From Clostridia bacterium (GTDB taxonomy: Bacteria > Bacillota > Clostridia > Oscillospirales > Acutalibacteraceae), in contig JAFURT010000008.1 in the NCBI GenBank assembly GCA_017471765.1, forward strand, positions 24,812 through 88,811: a DNA stretch of 64,000 nucleotides. Reading direction: 5' to 3'. The translations under genes were made by a program, and so were the position numbers. Numbering within the stretch: position 1 is the first letter of the stretch; each line of letters opens with the position of its first letter. Positions 16,135 through 24,991 of the stretch are shown here, in pieces. The notes under the pieces were generated by a model. The model searched no databases, had not been told where the DNA came from, and saw nothing but the letters and a program-made list of their open reading frames with translations.

Positions 16135-16680
16135 ATGATACACGCAGTTGGCGTAATTGAAATCAAAAACATCCCCAAAGGCGTTGAAGCATGCGATGAC
16201 GCTCTGAAATCCGCCGGCGTTCGGCTGATTTCTGCGCACCCTTCCTGCCCGGGTAAGTATGAGATTCTTGTTACCGGCAGTATCGCCGAGGTACAGACAG
16301 CCCTGGAGCATGTGCAGGATAAATACGAGCACCATGTGCTGGATTGCACCTTGATGGGCCGCATCGACCAAGCAGTAATTATGGCGCTCATGGGCGCTCA
16401 GCCGGTGACAGAGCACAAGGCATTGGGTATTATCGAGACCTATTCCGGGGCCAGCATTATCAAGGCCGCCGATGCCGCCGTAAAAGCGGCCAATGTCGCC
16501 ATTGTTGACCTGCGCTTGTCCCGTGGAATGGGCGGCAAAGGTGTTGTAATGCTTACCGGCGAGGTAGGGGATGTCACAGCCGCCGTGGAGGCTGGTAGTG
16601 ACTACGCTATCCGCCAGGGCTTGTTCAGCAGCAAATCGATTATGGCAGCACCTCACGAAGAACTGTGGGAGCACCTGTAA
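16135..16680 (+). CDS. pduT: PduT-like tandem-BMC trimeric shell protein with Fe-S cysteine
   Basis: 181 residues made of two BMC domains (about 1-90 and 95-181), forming pseudohexameric trimers. Cys38 in HPSCPGKYE lies at the position equivalent to the Cys that holds a [4Fe-4S] cluster at the trimer centre of PduT. The protein would thus be an electron conduit in the shell, consistent with pduS directly upstream. Last gene of the microcompartment operon, followed by a strong terminator. No PduB-like tandem-BMC gene is present. Confidence 0.9.
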   Translation: MIHAVGVIEIKNIPKGVEACDDALKSAGVRLISAHPSCPGKYEILVTGSIAEVQTALEHVQDKYEHHVLDCTLMGRIDQAVIMALMGAQPVTEHKALGIIETYSGASIIKAADAAVKAANVAIVDLRLSRGMGGKGVVMLTGEVGDVTAAVEAGSDYAIRQGLFSSKSIMAAPHEELWEHL

Positions 16681-16691
16681 AAGAAAACAGC

Positions 16692-16723
16692 AGACTGACG
16701 GCGTGAACCGCCGTCAGTCTTTT
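16692..16723 (+). terminator. terminator of the BMC operon
   Basis: A perfect 12-bp GC-rich stem (16692-16703 with 16709-16720), loop TGAAC, followed by TTT. It ends the roughly 15-kb catabolic operon. Confidence 0.88.
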
Positions 16724-16744
16724 CTGTAAGGGAGAACACGACGT

Positions 16745-17386
16745 ATGACTCGTCTGTATTTTATCCGTCATGGAGAGAGTGAATCGAATATTGATGCCCG
16801 GTTTACCGGTCAGCTGGATATACCCCTCAGTGAAAAGGGGAGGGAGCAGGCCAAATTGACAGCAGCCTATCTGCGGGAGGTACCATTCACTGCTGTATAT
16901 GCCAGCGATTTATCCAGAGCCTATGAAACAGGGCAAATTATTGCTGAACAGTCGGGGCTGATGGCTGTTCCCACGCCGCATCTGCGTGAGATAAACGGCG
17001 GTCTTTGGCAGGGGGAGCGTTATGCCCACCTGGAGGAAAAATTCCCTACTAGTTACGGCCTTTGGCGCCGGCAGATCGGGCTGGCCGCCGCCCCGGAGGG
17101 GGAGTCGGTGGCCCACCTGCAACAGCGGGTTAAAGCCTATGTAGAGGCGGTCGTGAAGGCACATTACGGGGAGCATGTATGTATTGTGACTCATGCTACG
17201 CCCATCCGTGCGCTGGAGTGTATTTGGACGGATACTCCGATAGAAGATATGCACATGATTCCATGGGTCGGCAACGCTTCGGTGACAGTTGTAGACTATA
17301 ATGAGGATTTAAAACCACATATCGTAGAGCGAAACTACCATCAGCACTTAGCAGATTTACATACCGAATTGCCGAAAACTGTGTAA
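16745..17386 (+). CDS. histidine phosphatase family protein (phosphoglycerate mutase-like)
   Basis: 213 residues with the N-terminal catalytic motif LYFIRHGESESN, the acidic LREINGGLWQGE and the second histidine motif VTHATPIRALE. This branch includes alpha-ribazole phosphatases (CobC), cofactor-dependent mutases and general phosphatases; the substrate cannot be read from sequence. It follows the BMC terminator by about 20 bases with GGGAG as ribosome site, so it may be expressed by readthrough; no clear own promoter is seen. Confidence 0.85.
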   Translation: MTRLYFIRHGESESNIDARFTGQLDIPLSEKGREQAKLTAAYLREVPFTAVYASDLSRAYETGQIIAEQSGLMAVPTPHLREINGGLWQGERYAHLEEKFPTSYGLWRRQIGLAAAPEGESVAHLQQRVKAYVEAVVKAHYGEHVCIVTHATPIRALECIWTDTPIEDMHMIPWVGNASVTVVDYNEDLKPHIVERNYHQHLADLHTELPKTV

Positions 17387-17394
17387 AGTAGAAT

Positions 17395-17424
17395 GCCTGT
17401 ACAGACAGTTCTGTGCAGGCGTTT
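17395..17424 (+). terminator. terminator after the histidine phosphatase
   Basis: A 10-bp stem (17395-17404 with 17411-17420, one G-U pair), loop ACAGTT, followed by GTTTT. Confidence 0.75.
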
Positions 17425-17498
17425 TGCATTATTTGTCGATTTCTACCTCGTGAAACAAATTTTTGACATAGATCTTTTTGCGTATTTCGTATTTTCCA

Positions 17499-17527
17499 TT
17501 GCAAAAACAGGGTGAATGTAGTATAAT
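17499..17527 (+). promoter_or_regulatory. promoter for miaB-ylbF-mutSL operon
   Basis: TTGCAA (17499-17504), 17-bp spacer, TATAAT (17522-17527), 37 bases before miaB. The preceding terminator makes this the likely start of the housekeeping run. Confidence 0.75.
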
Positions 17528-17564
17528 AAGATGATGTATTGTAACCGGAAAGGGAATACTGTCT

Positions 17565-18974
17565 ATGACCAAGATGATCACCGCAGAGGAACTAAAAAAA
17601 CAGCGTCCTTACAGTGAAAAGGTGCGCCGTCATTATATACAGCAAAAGCCGGATTCGCCGCCTCTGGCCTGTGTGCGCACCTACGGCTGTCAGCAAAATG
17701 TAGCCGACTCCGAACGCATCAAAGGCATGCTGGCAGAGATGGGCTTTGGCTTTACTGACATTGCAGAGGAGGCTGATTTGATCCTCTTTAATACCTGTGC
17801 CGTCCGTGAACACGCCAGCGACCGGGTGTTTGGCAATGTAGGCGCTCTCAAAACCATAAAACGTCGTCGGCCGGAGGTGTTGATTGCGGTGTGCGGATGC
17901 ATGGTGCAGCAACCCCATGTAGCCGAAAAGTTTTGGAAAAGTTATCCGTTTGTTGGGCTGGTGTTTGGCACCCATGTCATCCATCAGTTCCCGCAACTAC
18001 TGTACCGGGCACTGACCGGAGGCAAGCGGGTGTCCGAAACCCCGCAAGAGGACGGCGTGATTGCCGAAGGGATCCCGGTTAAGCGTGACGGTACCTTTAA
18101 AGCGTGGCTCCCCATTATGTATGGCTGCAACAATTTCTGCACCTATTGCGTTGTCCCTCATGTGCGTGGGCGTGAGCGTAGCCGTGACCCGGAGATTATT
18201 TTGAATGAAGCCCGCCAGTTAGTGGCGGCCGGATATAAGGAAATTACCCTGCTTGGCCAGAATGTTAATTCCTACGGAAAAGGGGAGAGCCATGGGGTGG
18301 ATTTTGCCGGCCTGTTGCGGCTTGTGAATGCTATTCCGGGGGACTTTACCATTCGCTTTATGACCTCCCACCCCAAGGATGCCACGCCGGCCCTGTTCGA
18401 TACCATCGCCGCCTGCGAGAAGGTTTCCCATCATTTCCATCTGCCTTTCCAGTCCGGAAATGACCGGGTGTTGCAGGCGATGAACCGGCGATATACAAGA
18501 GAACAGTACCTGGAGCTTATCCGGTACGCCCGTCAGGTTATCCCGGATATCTCCTTTACCAGCGATGTGATCGTTGGCTTTCCCGGTGAGACGCGGGAGG
18601 AGTTTGAAGACACGCTTTCTCTTGTAAAGGAGGTTGGCTTTACATCTCTCTTTACTTTCATTTTCTCCCCACGCCGGGGAACACCGGCGGCCGAGATGGA
18701 GGACCCCATACCGCTGGAAACCAAAACTGCTTGGTTGCAGGAACTCAACGCTCTGCAGGAGGAGATGTCTGCCAAGCGTCTGGCTGTATTGGTCGGCACG
18801 AAACAGCGTGCCTTGCTGGAAACAGCTGCAGACGGCTATCTGGAAGCTCGCCTGGCCGATAACAGCATTGTGCGTGTGGTAGCCGACCCCGCTCTTGTAG
18901 GGCGGTATGCTACAATTCATGTAGACGATGCCCGTAGCTGGGTGATGCACGGTACCTTATGCGAAGTAGAATAA
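17565..18974 (+). CDS. miaB: tRNA-2-methylthio-N6-dimethylallyladenosine synthase
   Basis: A 469-residue radical-SAM methylthiotransferase. N-terminal UPF0004 cysteines (RTYGCQQN, NTCAVREHA, VCGCM), central radical SAM motif CNNFCTYCVVPHVRGRERSR, and a C-terminal TRAM domain (about 395-469). It adds a methylthio group to i6A37 of tRNA. The prenyl group at that position is made by MiaA, encoded 6.5 kb downstream in the same run. Length is usual for the family; ATG with GGAAAGGG. Confidence 0.95.
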   Translation: MTKMITAEELKKQRPYSEKVRRHYIQQKPDSPPLACVRTYGCQQNVADSERIKGMLAEMGFGFTDIAEEADLILFNTCAVREHASDRVFGNVGALKTIKRRRPEVLIAVCGCMVQQPHVAEKFWKSYPFVGLVFGTHVIHQFPQLLYRALTGGKRVSETPQEDGVIAEGIPVKRDGTFKAWLPIMYGCNNFCTYCVVPHVRGRERSRDPEIILNEARQLVAAGYKEITLLGQNVNSYGKGESHGVDFAGLLRLVNAIPGDFTIRFMTSHPKDATPALFDTIAACEKVSHHFHLPFQSGNDRVLQAMNRRYTREQYLELIRYARQVIPDISFTSDVIVGFPGETREEFEDTLSLVKEVGFTSLFTFIFSPRRGTPAAEMEDPIPLETKTAWLQELNALQEEMSAKRLAVLVGTKQRALLETAADGYLEARLADNSIVRVVADPALVGRYATIHVDDARSWVMHGTLCEVE

Positions 18975-18999
18975 TCAAACAATAAAAGGAGAAATGAAC

Positions 19000-19413
19000 A
19001 TGGATACGATTTTGCAGATGGCTATTGATTTGGCCTATCAGTTACAGCAGGATGAGCGTTGCCAGGCAGTGCTGACCGCCCAGCAGAATGCCGATGCAGA
19101 CGAGAATTTACAGCAGCTCATTGGTGAGTTCAATATGAAGCGAATGGCCATCAATACGGAGGAGAGCAAGGACGAGAGCGAGCGTAATGTCGATAAACTG
19201 CGTGAGCTGAACACCGAATTGCGTGCTATCTATGCGTCCGTTATGGCCAATGAGCATATGATGGCTTATAACCAGGCAAAGACGGCCTTGGACGAGATTG
19301 TGGGCAAAATTCAGATTGCCATCAACCTGGCTGTACAGGGTCGTGACCCGCAAATGGCCGCAGAACAGAGCAGCTGTACCGGTGATTGCGGCAGCTGTGG
19401 CGGCTGTCACTAA
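19000..19413 (+). CDS. YlbF family protein with C-terminal Cys cluster
   Basis: A 137-residue helical YlbF/YmcA-family protein. In B. subtilis, YlbF, YmcA and YaaT form an Fe-S-containing complex influencing RNase Y, competence and sporulation. The C-terminal tail carries C126, C130, C133 and C136 (CxxxCxxCxxCH), a likely Fe-S site. AAAAGGAG is 2 bases from an ATG at 18994 and 8 bases from the ATG at 19000, so the latter is chosen. It lies between miaB and mutS, as in other Clostridia. Confidence 0.85.
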   Translation: MDTILQMAIDLAYQLQQDERCQAVLTAQQNADADENLQQLIGEFNMKRMAINTEESKDESERNVDKLRELNTELRAIYASVMANEHMMAYNQAKTALDEIVGKIQIAINLAVQGRDPQMAAEQSSCTGDCGSCGGCH

Positions 19414-19433
19414 AGACGAAGGACAGAAACAGG

Positions 19434-22064
19434 ATGGACAGCAAACTTGTGGCGCAGATGACGCCAATGATGCAACAGTATTGGGAAATAAAAAATCAAA
19501 ATAAAGACACCATCGTCATGTACCGTCTTGGTGACTTCTACGAGATGTTTTTTGAGGATGCCAAGGTTGCCTCTCGTGAGTTGGAGCTTACACTGACCGG
19601 CCGTGACTGCGGTATGAAAGAGCGTGCCCCCATGTGCGGCGTGCCCTTCCACAGTTATGAGTCGTATGTCGCCCGGCTGATTGCCCGTGGCTATAAGGTG
19701 GCCATCTGCGAGCAGACGGAGGACCCCGCCCAGGCCAAGGGCCTTGTCCGCCGGGAGATCATCCGTGTGCTCACCCCCGGTACGGTCATTGAGGGCAGTA
19801 TGCTGGATGAGGGCCGCAATAACTATCTGGCTGTTATTTGCTTTTTGTCTGGCGCTTTTGGCCTGTGCTTCTGCGATTGTTCCACCGGCCAGGTGCATCT
19901 GACCCAACTCAGTGGCGATGACCTGGCTTTGCGTGTGAGCAACGAGTTGGGGCGGTTTTCACCCAGCGAGTTGTTGGTAAATGGGCAAGCCGGCACTTGC
20001 CGTGAACTGCAGGAATATGCCGAAAGAAGGCTGGGCGGGCATCTTGAGGTGCGACCTGACGAGGCCTTTTCTCTGGAAGCAGGGCAGGATGCTGTCTTGC
20101 GGCAGTTCAAGACGGTTTCTCTCTCGGCACTGAAGCTGGCGGACAAACCGGCGGCTGTGTGCGCTTTTGGTTGCGCTCTTTCCTATCTGCGCTCCACGCA
20201 GATGACGGGGCTTGAACGCATGAATAAGCTGGACGTATATTCGGATGCCCAATACATGCGGCTGGATATGACAGCCAGACGTAATCTGGAGCTTCTGGAG
20301 ACCATGCGCTCTCAGGAAAAGCGTGGCTCCCTTTTAGGCGTGTTGGACCATACCCGTACAGCGATGGGCAAGCGTCTTTTGCGTTCCTGGATTGAGCAGC
20401 CTCTCGTGCAGTTGGCGCCCATCACCCGGCGCTTGAGTGCGGTGGACGAATTACTGCACCAGTCCCTCGTCCGCAGTGACCTGCGGGAGATTTTGGCTGG
20501 TGTGTACGATTTGGAACGCATCATGACTCGTGTGGTTTATGGCAGTGCCAATGCCCGTGAGTTACGTTCGCTACAGCAGACACTGGCCTGCCTACCGGCT
20601 CTCAAGCAACTGCTGGACGGTGTGGAAGCGGCAGAACTGCGGGATATCCGGGAGAGTATCGACACACTGGAGGATATTTGTGAGGCCATCGGCCGGGCAA
20701 TCGTAGATGACCCGCCTTTCTCGGTGCGTGAGGGCGGTATGATTCGCCCCGGCTATCATGCCGAGTTGGATGAACTGACTGCTATCATGAGCGATGGCAA
20801 AGGCATCCTGACCCGCATCGAGGTGGAAGAAAAACAAAAAACCGGTATCAAAACACTAAAAGTCGGGTATAACCGTGTGTTTGGATATTATATCGAGATT
20901 TCCCGCCTGTATAGTGACCAGGTGCCGGATCACTACATACGTAAGCAAACGCTGGCCAATGCAGAACGGTACATCACCCAGGAATTGAAAGAGCTGGAAG
21001 CCCGGGTGCTGGGTGCCAAGGAGCGGTCGTTTTCCTTGGAGTATCAGTTGTTCACCCAGTTGCGGGAAATGGTTGCTGCCCAGCTTGTCCGGGTGCAGAA
21101 AACGGCTGATGCCATTGCCCGGCTGGATGTGCTTATCTCCTTTGCCGAGGTGGCGGTACAGCAGAATTACTGTCGGCCGGAGGTAGATCTAAGCGGACGT
21201 ATTCAGATTTTGGGCGGTCGCCACCCGGTGGTGGAAGCCTTGTCGAATTCTCCCTTTGTGCCTAACGATACCGCCTTAGACAATGGGGAAAATCGGGTTG
21301 CGCTGATCACCGGCCCCAACATGGCCGGTAAATCCACCTATATGCGGCAAACGGCGCTGATTACGCTGATGGCACAGATTGGTAGCTTTGTCCCTGCACA
21401 AAGCGCCACTATCGGCATTGTGGACAGTATATTCACTCGTGTGGGGGCTTCGGATGACCTGGCCGCCGGACAGTCCACCTTTATGGTGGAGATGAGCGAG
21501 GTCGCTTCTATTTTGCGGTATGCCACGGCAAACAGTCTGATTGTTTTTGACGAGATTGGTCGTGGCACCTCCACCTTTGATGGCATGAGCATCGCCCGTG
21601 CGGTGCTGGAATATGTAGCTAACCCTAAAAAGTTGGGCGCCAAAACCCTGTTTGCTACCCACTATCACGAGCTGACCGCCATTGAGGAGGAAAGTGACTG
21701 TATCAAGAACTACAGCATCGCTGTGAAAAAGCGTGGGGACGACATCACCTTCCTGCGCCGGATTATCCGTGGCCCGGCTGATGAAAGCTACGGTATCGAG
21801 GTGGCTAAGCTGGCCGGCATCAACGACGAGGTGGTCCAGCGTGCCAAGGAGATTTTACAGAGCATTGAAGCTGGAGAGGGAGCGCCTGTGTGCCGTGCCG
21901 CTTCCCACCAACAGCCGCTGGAGGACGGTGGCCAGTTATCCCTGCTGGGTGGCATGGACAACCCCCTGGTGGCAAAACTGAAAGAACTGGATGTTAATGT
22001 GTTGACCCCCATTGAGGCTATGCAGACACTGTATGAGCTGGTGCGGGAGGCACAAAGCTATTAA
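19434..22064 (+). CDS. mutS: DNA mismatch repair protein MutS
   Basis: 876 residues. N-terminal mismatch-binding domain with MYRLGDFYEMFFEDA (the Phe-x-Glu motif), connector, lever/clamp domains, and a C-terminal ABC ATPase with Walker A GPNMAGKST at about residue 627, DEIGRGTSTFDG (Walker B) and ATHYHEL. It recognises mismatches and recruits MutL, encoded next. A longer frame begins at 19386 inside YlbF, but the family N-terminus and a GAAGGA support the ATG at 19434. Confidence 0.97.
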   Translation: MDSKLVAQMTPMMQQYWEIKNQNKDTIVMYRLGDFYEMFFEDAKVASRELELTLTGRDCGMKERAPMCGVPFHSYESYVARLIARGYKVAICEQTEDPAQAKGLVRREIIRVLTPGTVIEGSMLDEGRNNYLAVICFLSGAFGLCFCDCSTGQVHLTQLSGDDLALRVSNELGRFSPSELLVNGQAGTCRELQEYAERRLGGHLEVRPDEAFSLEAGQDAVLRQFKTVSLSALKLADKPAAVCAFGCALSYLRSTQMTGLERMNKLDVYSDAQYMRLDMTARRNLELLETMRSQEKRGSLLGVLDHTRTAMGKRLLRSWIEQPLVQLAPITRRLSAVDELLHQSLVRSDLREILAGVYDLERIMTRVVYGSANARELRSLQQTLACLPALKQLLDGVEAAELRDIRESIDTLEDICEAIGRAIVDDPPFSVREGGMIRPGYHAELDELTAIMSDGKGILTRIEVEEKQKTGIKTLKVGYNRVFGYYIEISRLYSDQVPDHYIRKQTLANAERYITQELKELEARVLGAKERSFSLEYQLFTQLREMVAAQLVRVQKTADAIARLDVLISFAEVAVQQNYCRPEVDLSGRIQILGGRHPVVEALSNSPFVPNDTALDNGENRVALITGPNMAGKSTYMRQTALITLMAQIGSFVPAQSATIGIVDSIFTRVGASDDLAAGQSTFMVEMSEVASILRYATANSLIVFDEIGRGTSTFDGMSIARAVLEYVANPKKLGAKTLFATHYHELTAIEEESDCIKNYSIAVKKRGDDITFLRRIIRGPADESYGIEVAKLAGINDEVVQRAKEILQSIEAGEGAPVCRAASHQQPLEDGGQLSLLGGMDNPLVAKLKELDVNVLTPIEAMQTLYELVREAQSY

Positions 22065-22085
22065 CGGCTGAAAGGAGTGACCGCT

Positions 22086-24005
22086 ATGAAGGCGATTCAT
22101 GTGCTGGACAAGCACGTGGCTGAGCTGATTGCCGCCGGTGAGGTGGTAGAACGCCCGGCTTCTGTTGTTAAGGAGCTGGTGGAGAATACCCTGGATGCCG
22201 GGGCCCGGCATGTTACGGTGGAGATTCGTGACGGCGGTGTTTCCTATATCCGTATCACCGACGACGGTTGCGGTATCCACCGGGAGGATGTCCCCACAGC
22301 CTTTCTCCGCCACGCCACCAGTAAGGTGCGTAGTGAAGACGACCTGGAGCGTATCGGTACACTGGGCTTTCGCGGTGAAGCGCTGGCTTCCATTTCCGCT
22401 GTCGCCAAGGTGGAACTGATTACCTGTGCCGCCGGCGAGCTGGTGGGCACCCGCTATGTCATTCACGGTGGGGAAGAGGTGCTTTTAGAGGATGCGGGCT
22501 GTGCCCAGGGCAGTACCTTCATTGTGGAGGACCTGTTCTATAATATCCCGGCCCGCATGAAGTTCCTTAAGAAGGACGTCAGCGAAGGCAACGCCGTAGC
22601 TGGCGTGGTAGAGCGGCTGGCGCTTTCTCACCCGGAGGTGTCGGTGCGGTTTATCCGTAACGGACGGACAGAACTGCAAACGCCCGGTGACGGTCAACTG
22701 CTTTCCTGTATCCATGCTGTTTTAGGGAAACCCTTCGCCTCCTCCTTACTTCCGGTAAAGTACTCTATGGGGGGCGTCACTGTGTCCGGTTACGTCTGTA
22801 AGCCGGAAAGTTGTCGGCCTAACCGCACCATGCAACACTATTTCGTTAATGACCGCTACGTTAAGACACAGACCGGCATGATTGCTGTTGAGCGCGCCTA
22901 CAAGGGCATGATTATGGCAGGGCGGTTTCCTGCCTGCGTGCTGTCCATTCACCTGCCTTTCGAAACGGTGGATGCCAATGTACACCCTGCTAAGATTGAG
23001 GTGCGATTTGTCAATGAAAAGCCGGTGTTCGATGCGGTGTATTATGGCGTTCGCTCGGCGTTGGAGGCTCGTCCGTCCATTCAGCAGGTGTCCCTGACAC
23101 AGCCGGAAGCTAAGTCTGTGCCTACGGTCAAGACAGCGGTTCCTCCTGCGCCACCGGCGGAGAGGGAGACGAAACCCATTCCGGAAACACCGGTTCCACG
23201 TCGTGCTACAACGCCTTCGTATCCGAAGGCTCCTTCTTTCCTGGACCTGGCGGTTGATGATGTGCCGGCTGCTCCTGCTATTTCTTTGCATGACGATACC
23301 GGAAAACAGGCAGTGAGTCCACCGCCTGCCGTGGTGAAAAAGCCGGCTGAACCTGCTGTTAAGCCAGTTATCGATGAACCTACCCCTGCACCGGCTACGG
23401 TCGAGGTCAAGCAACAGACGGTAATGGAGGAGACAAGGCCGCCCATCCGCCTGATTGGCGAATTACTGACTACCTACATACTGGTGCAGATGGAAGAGAG
23501 CCTGTTTATCATCGATAAGCACGCCGCCCATGAGCGTCTGCTGTATAATCAGCTCAAAGCGCAGGCGCAGACTGATGAGCAGCTTCTGCTGGCTCCGGTG
23601 ACGGTTACCGTCAGCCGGGAAGAGCATACAGCCTTATTGGAGGCTTTGCCCGAACTGAAGCAGGCCGGCATTACGTTGGAGGATTTTGGCGGTACCAGCG
23701 TGTTGGTGCGGTCTTTTCCGCTCATTCTGTCGGGTGCCGATATCGAGGACACCATCCGGGAGATTGCCGGTGGGCTCATCGGTGGCAACCGTGAGGTGCA
23801 GATGGCTAAGCTGGATTGGATTTACCACTCTTCGGCATGCCGTGCCGCCATCAAGGCAGGGGATAACAGCCGCCCGGCCGAACTTCTGGATTTAGCGGAA
23901 AAAGTGCTGTGGGATGATGCTATCCGCTATTGTCCCCACGGCCGCCCTGTGTGCGTGGAAATGACACGCAAAGAACTGGAAAAACAATTCGGCCGTATTG
24001 TATAG
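22086..24005 (+). CDS. mutL: DNA mismatch repair endonuclease MutL
   Basis: 639 residues. GHKL ATPase domain (IAAGEVVERPASVVKELVEN, DDGCGI, GFRGEALASI), then a Pro/Ala-rich linker (about 330-450), then the C-terminal dimerisation domain. The endonuclease metal motif is DKHAAHERLLYN at Asp477 (Lys where Gln is usual) and CPHGRP near the end, so it should nick DNA like other non-methyl-directed MutL proteins. The ATG at 22086 has 8-base spacing from AAAGGAG, better than a GTG at 22077. 21 bases after mutS. Confidence 0.96.
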   Translation: MKAIHVLDKHVAELIAAGEVVERPASVVKELVENTLDAGARHVTVEIRDGGVSYIRITDDGCGIHREDVPTAFLRHATSKVRSEDDLERIGTLGFRGEALASISAVAKVELITCAAGELVGTRYVIHGGEEVLLEDAGCAQGSTFIVEDLFYNIPARMKFLKKDVSEGNAVAGVVERLALSHPEVSVRFIRNGRTELQTPGDGQLLSCIHAVLGKPFASSLLPVKYSMGGVTVSGYVCKPESCRPNRTMQHYFVNDRYVKTQTGMIAVERAYKGMIMAGRFPACVLSIHLPFETVDANVHPAKIEVRFVNEKPVFDAVYYGVRSALEARPSIQQVSLTQPEAKSVPTVKTAVPPAPPAERETKPIPETPVPRRATTPSYPKAPSFLDLAVDDVPAAPAISLHDDTGKQAVSPPPAVVKKPAEPAVKPVIDEPTPAPATVEVKQQTVMEETRPPIRLIGELLTTYILVQMEESLFIIDKHAAHERLLYNQLKAQAQTDEQLLLAPVTVTVSREEHTALLEALPELKQAGITLEDFGGTSVLVRSFPLILSGADIEDTIREIAGGLIGGNREVQMAKLDWIYHSSACRAAIKAGDNSRPAELLDLAEKVLWDDAIRYCPHGRPVCVEMTRKELEKQFGRIV

Positions 24006-24031
24006 TATCTGATAAAGTGAGGTGAATCCCC

Positions 24032-24991
24032 TTGTCCCGAGCCTTTTATCCCTATCCGATCATCGCCGGCCCCACGGCTTCCGGGAAGACCGCTTTGGCT
24101 GTACAGCTGGCAAAGCGGCTCGGCGGCGAGGTGGTATCAGCCGACTCAATGCAGATATACGCCGGTGTATCTGTGGGTACCGCCCGTCCTACCGTCCAGG
24201 AGATGGAGGGGGTTGTACATCATCTGCAAGGCTTTTTACCCTTGCAGGAAAAGTACAGCGTTGCCCGGTATATTGAGGATGCTACGGCTGTTTTTGCGGC
24301 TGTTTTTGCCCGTAACAGCCAGCCGATTCTGTGTGGCGGTACCGGCCTGTATATCCAGTCGTTCATGGAGAATCGCCAGCTATTTGAACAGCCTGCCGAC
24401 CCCTCGCTACGGCAGGAGCTGGTCGCCTTCGCCGAGAAAAACGGCCAGGAGGCGCTGATGGAGCGATTGCGGCAGGTAGACCCGGCGTCCGCCGCCCGGC
24501 TTCATTTGAACGACCGTAACCGTATTATCCGGGCGCTGGAGGTCTTTTATACTACCGGACGAACGATAGGGGAACAGGACCGCCTGTCCCACAGTTGTCC
24601 ATCGCCCTATACACCGTGCCTGTTTTTGTTGGACTTCCAGGACAGACAGCATCTGTATGACAGGATCGACCGGCGTGTGGACTGTATGCTGGAAAACGGT
24701 CTGTTGGAGGAAGCGCAGCGCATTCTCCGGACTGACCGTGAGGCTACAGTGACACAGGCGATTGGCTATAAAGAGTTTGACGCCTATTTTTCCGGGGAAA
24801 TCTCTTTAGAAGCGGCGGCGGCCTGCTTAAAGCAACAAACTCGCCGGTATGCCAAGCGACAACTGTCTTGGTTTCACCGTATGGATGGTGCCTATACCCT
24901 GTGGATGGATGGTGGGGATGACCTGCACACCCTCACAGAGAAAGCTGCCCGGCACTTTGACGAATTTTGTGAACGGAGGGGAAATTTATGA
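24032..24991 (+). CDS. miaA: tRNA dimethylallyltransferase
   Basis: 319 residues with P-loop AGPTASGKTALA, the DSMQIY motif, GGTGLYIQSF and RNRIIRALEVFY; usual length. It prenylates A37 of tRNAs reading UNN codons, the substrate step for MiaB upstream. TTG start supported by GTGAGGTGA. The stop overlaps the next gene's ATG (ATGA), so the two are translationally coupled. Confidence 0.95.
   Translation: MSRAFYPYPIIAGPTASGKTALAVQLAKRLGGEVVSADSMQIYAGVSVGTARPTVQEMEGVVHHLQGFLPLQEKYSVARYIEDATAVFAAVFARNSQPILCGGTGLYIQSFMENRQLFEQPADPSLRQELVAFAEKNGQEALMERLRQVDPASAARLHLNDRNRIIRALEVFYTTGRTIGEQDRLSHSCPSPYTPCLFLLDFQDRQHLYDRIDRRVDCMLENGLLEEAQRILRTDREATVTQAIGYKEFDAYFSGEISLEAAAACLKQQTRRYAKRQLSWFHRMDGAYTLWMDGGDDLHTLTEKAARHFDEFCERRGNL

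Noticed and set aside
22746-23414. 222-codon antisense frame in mutL
   Set aside because: Arg-rich shadow of the MutL linker; no supporting start or family pattern.
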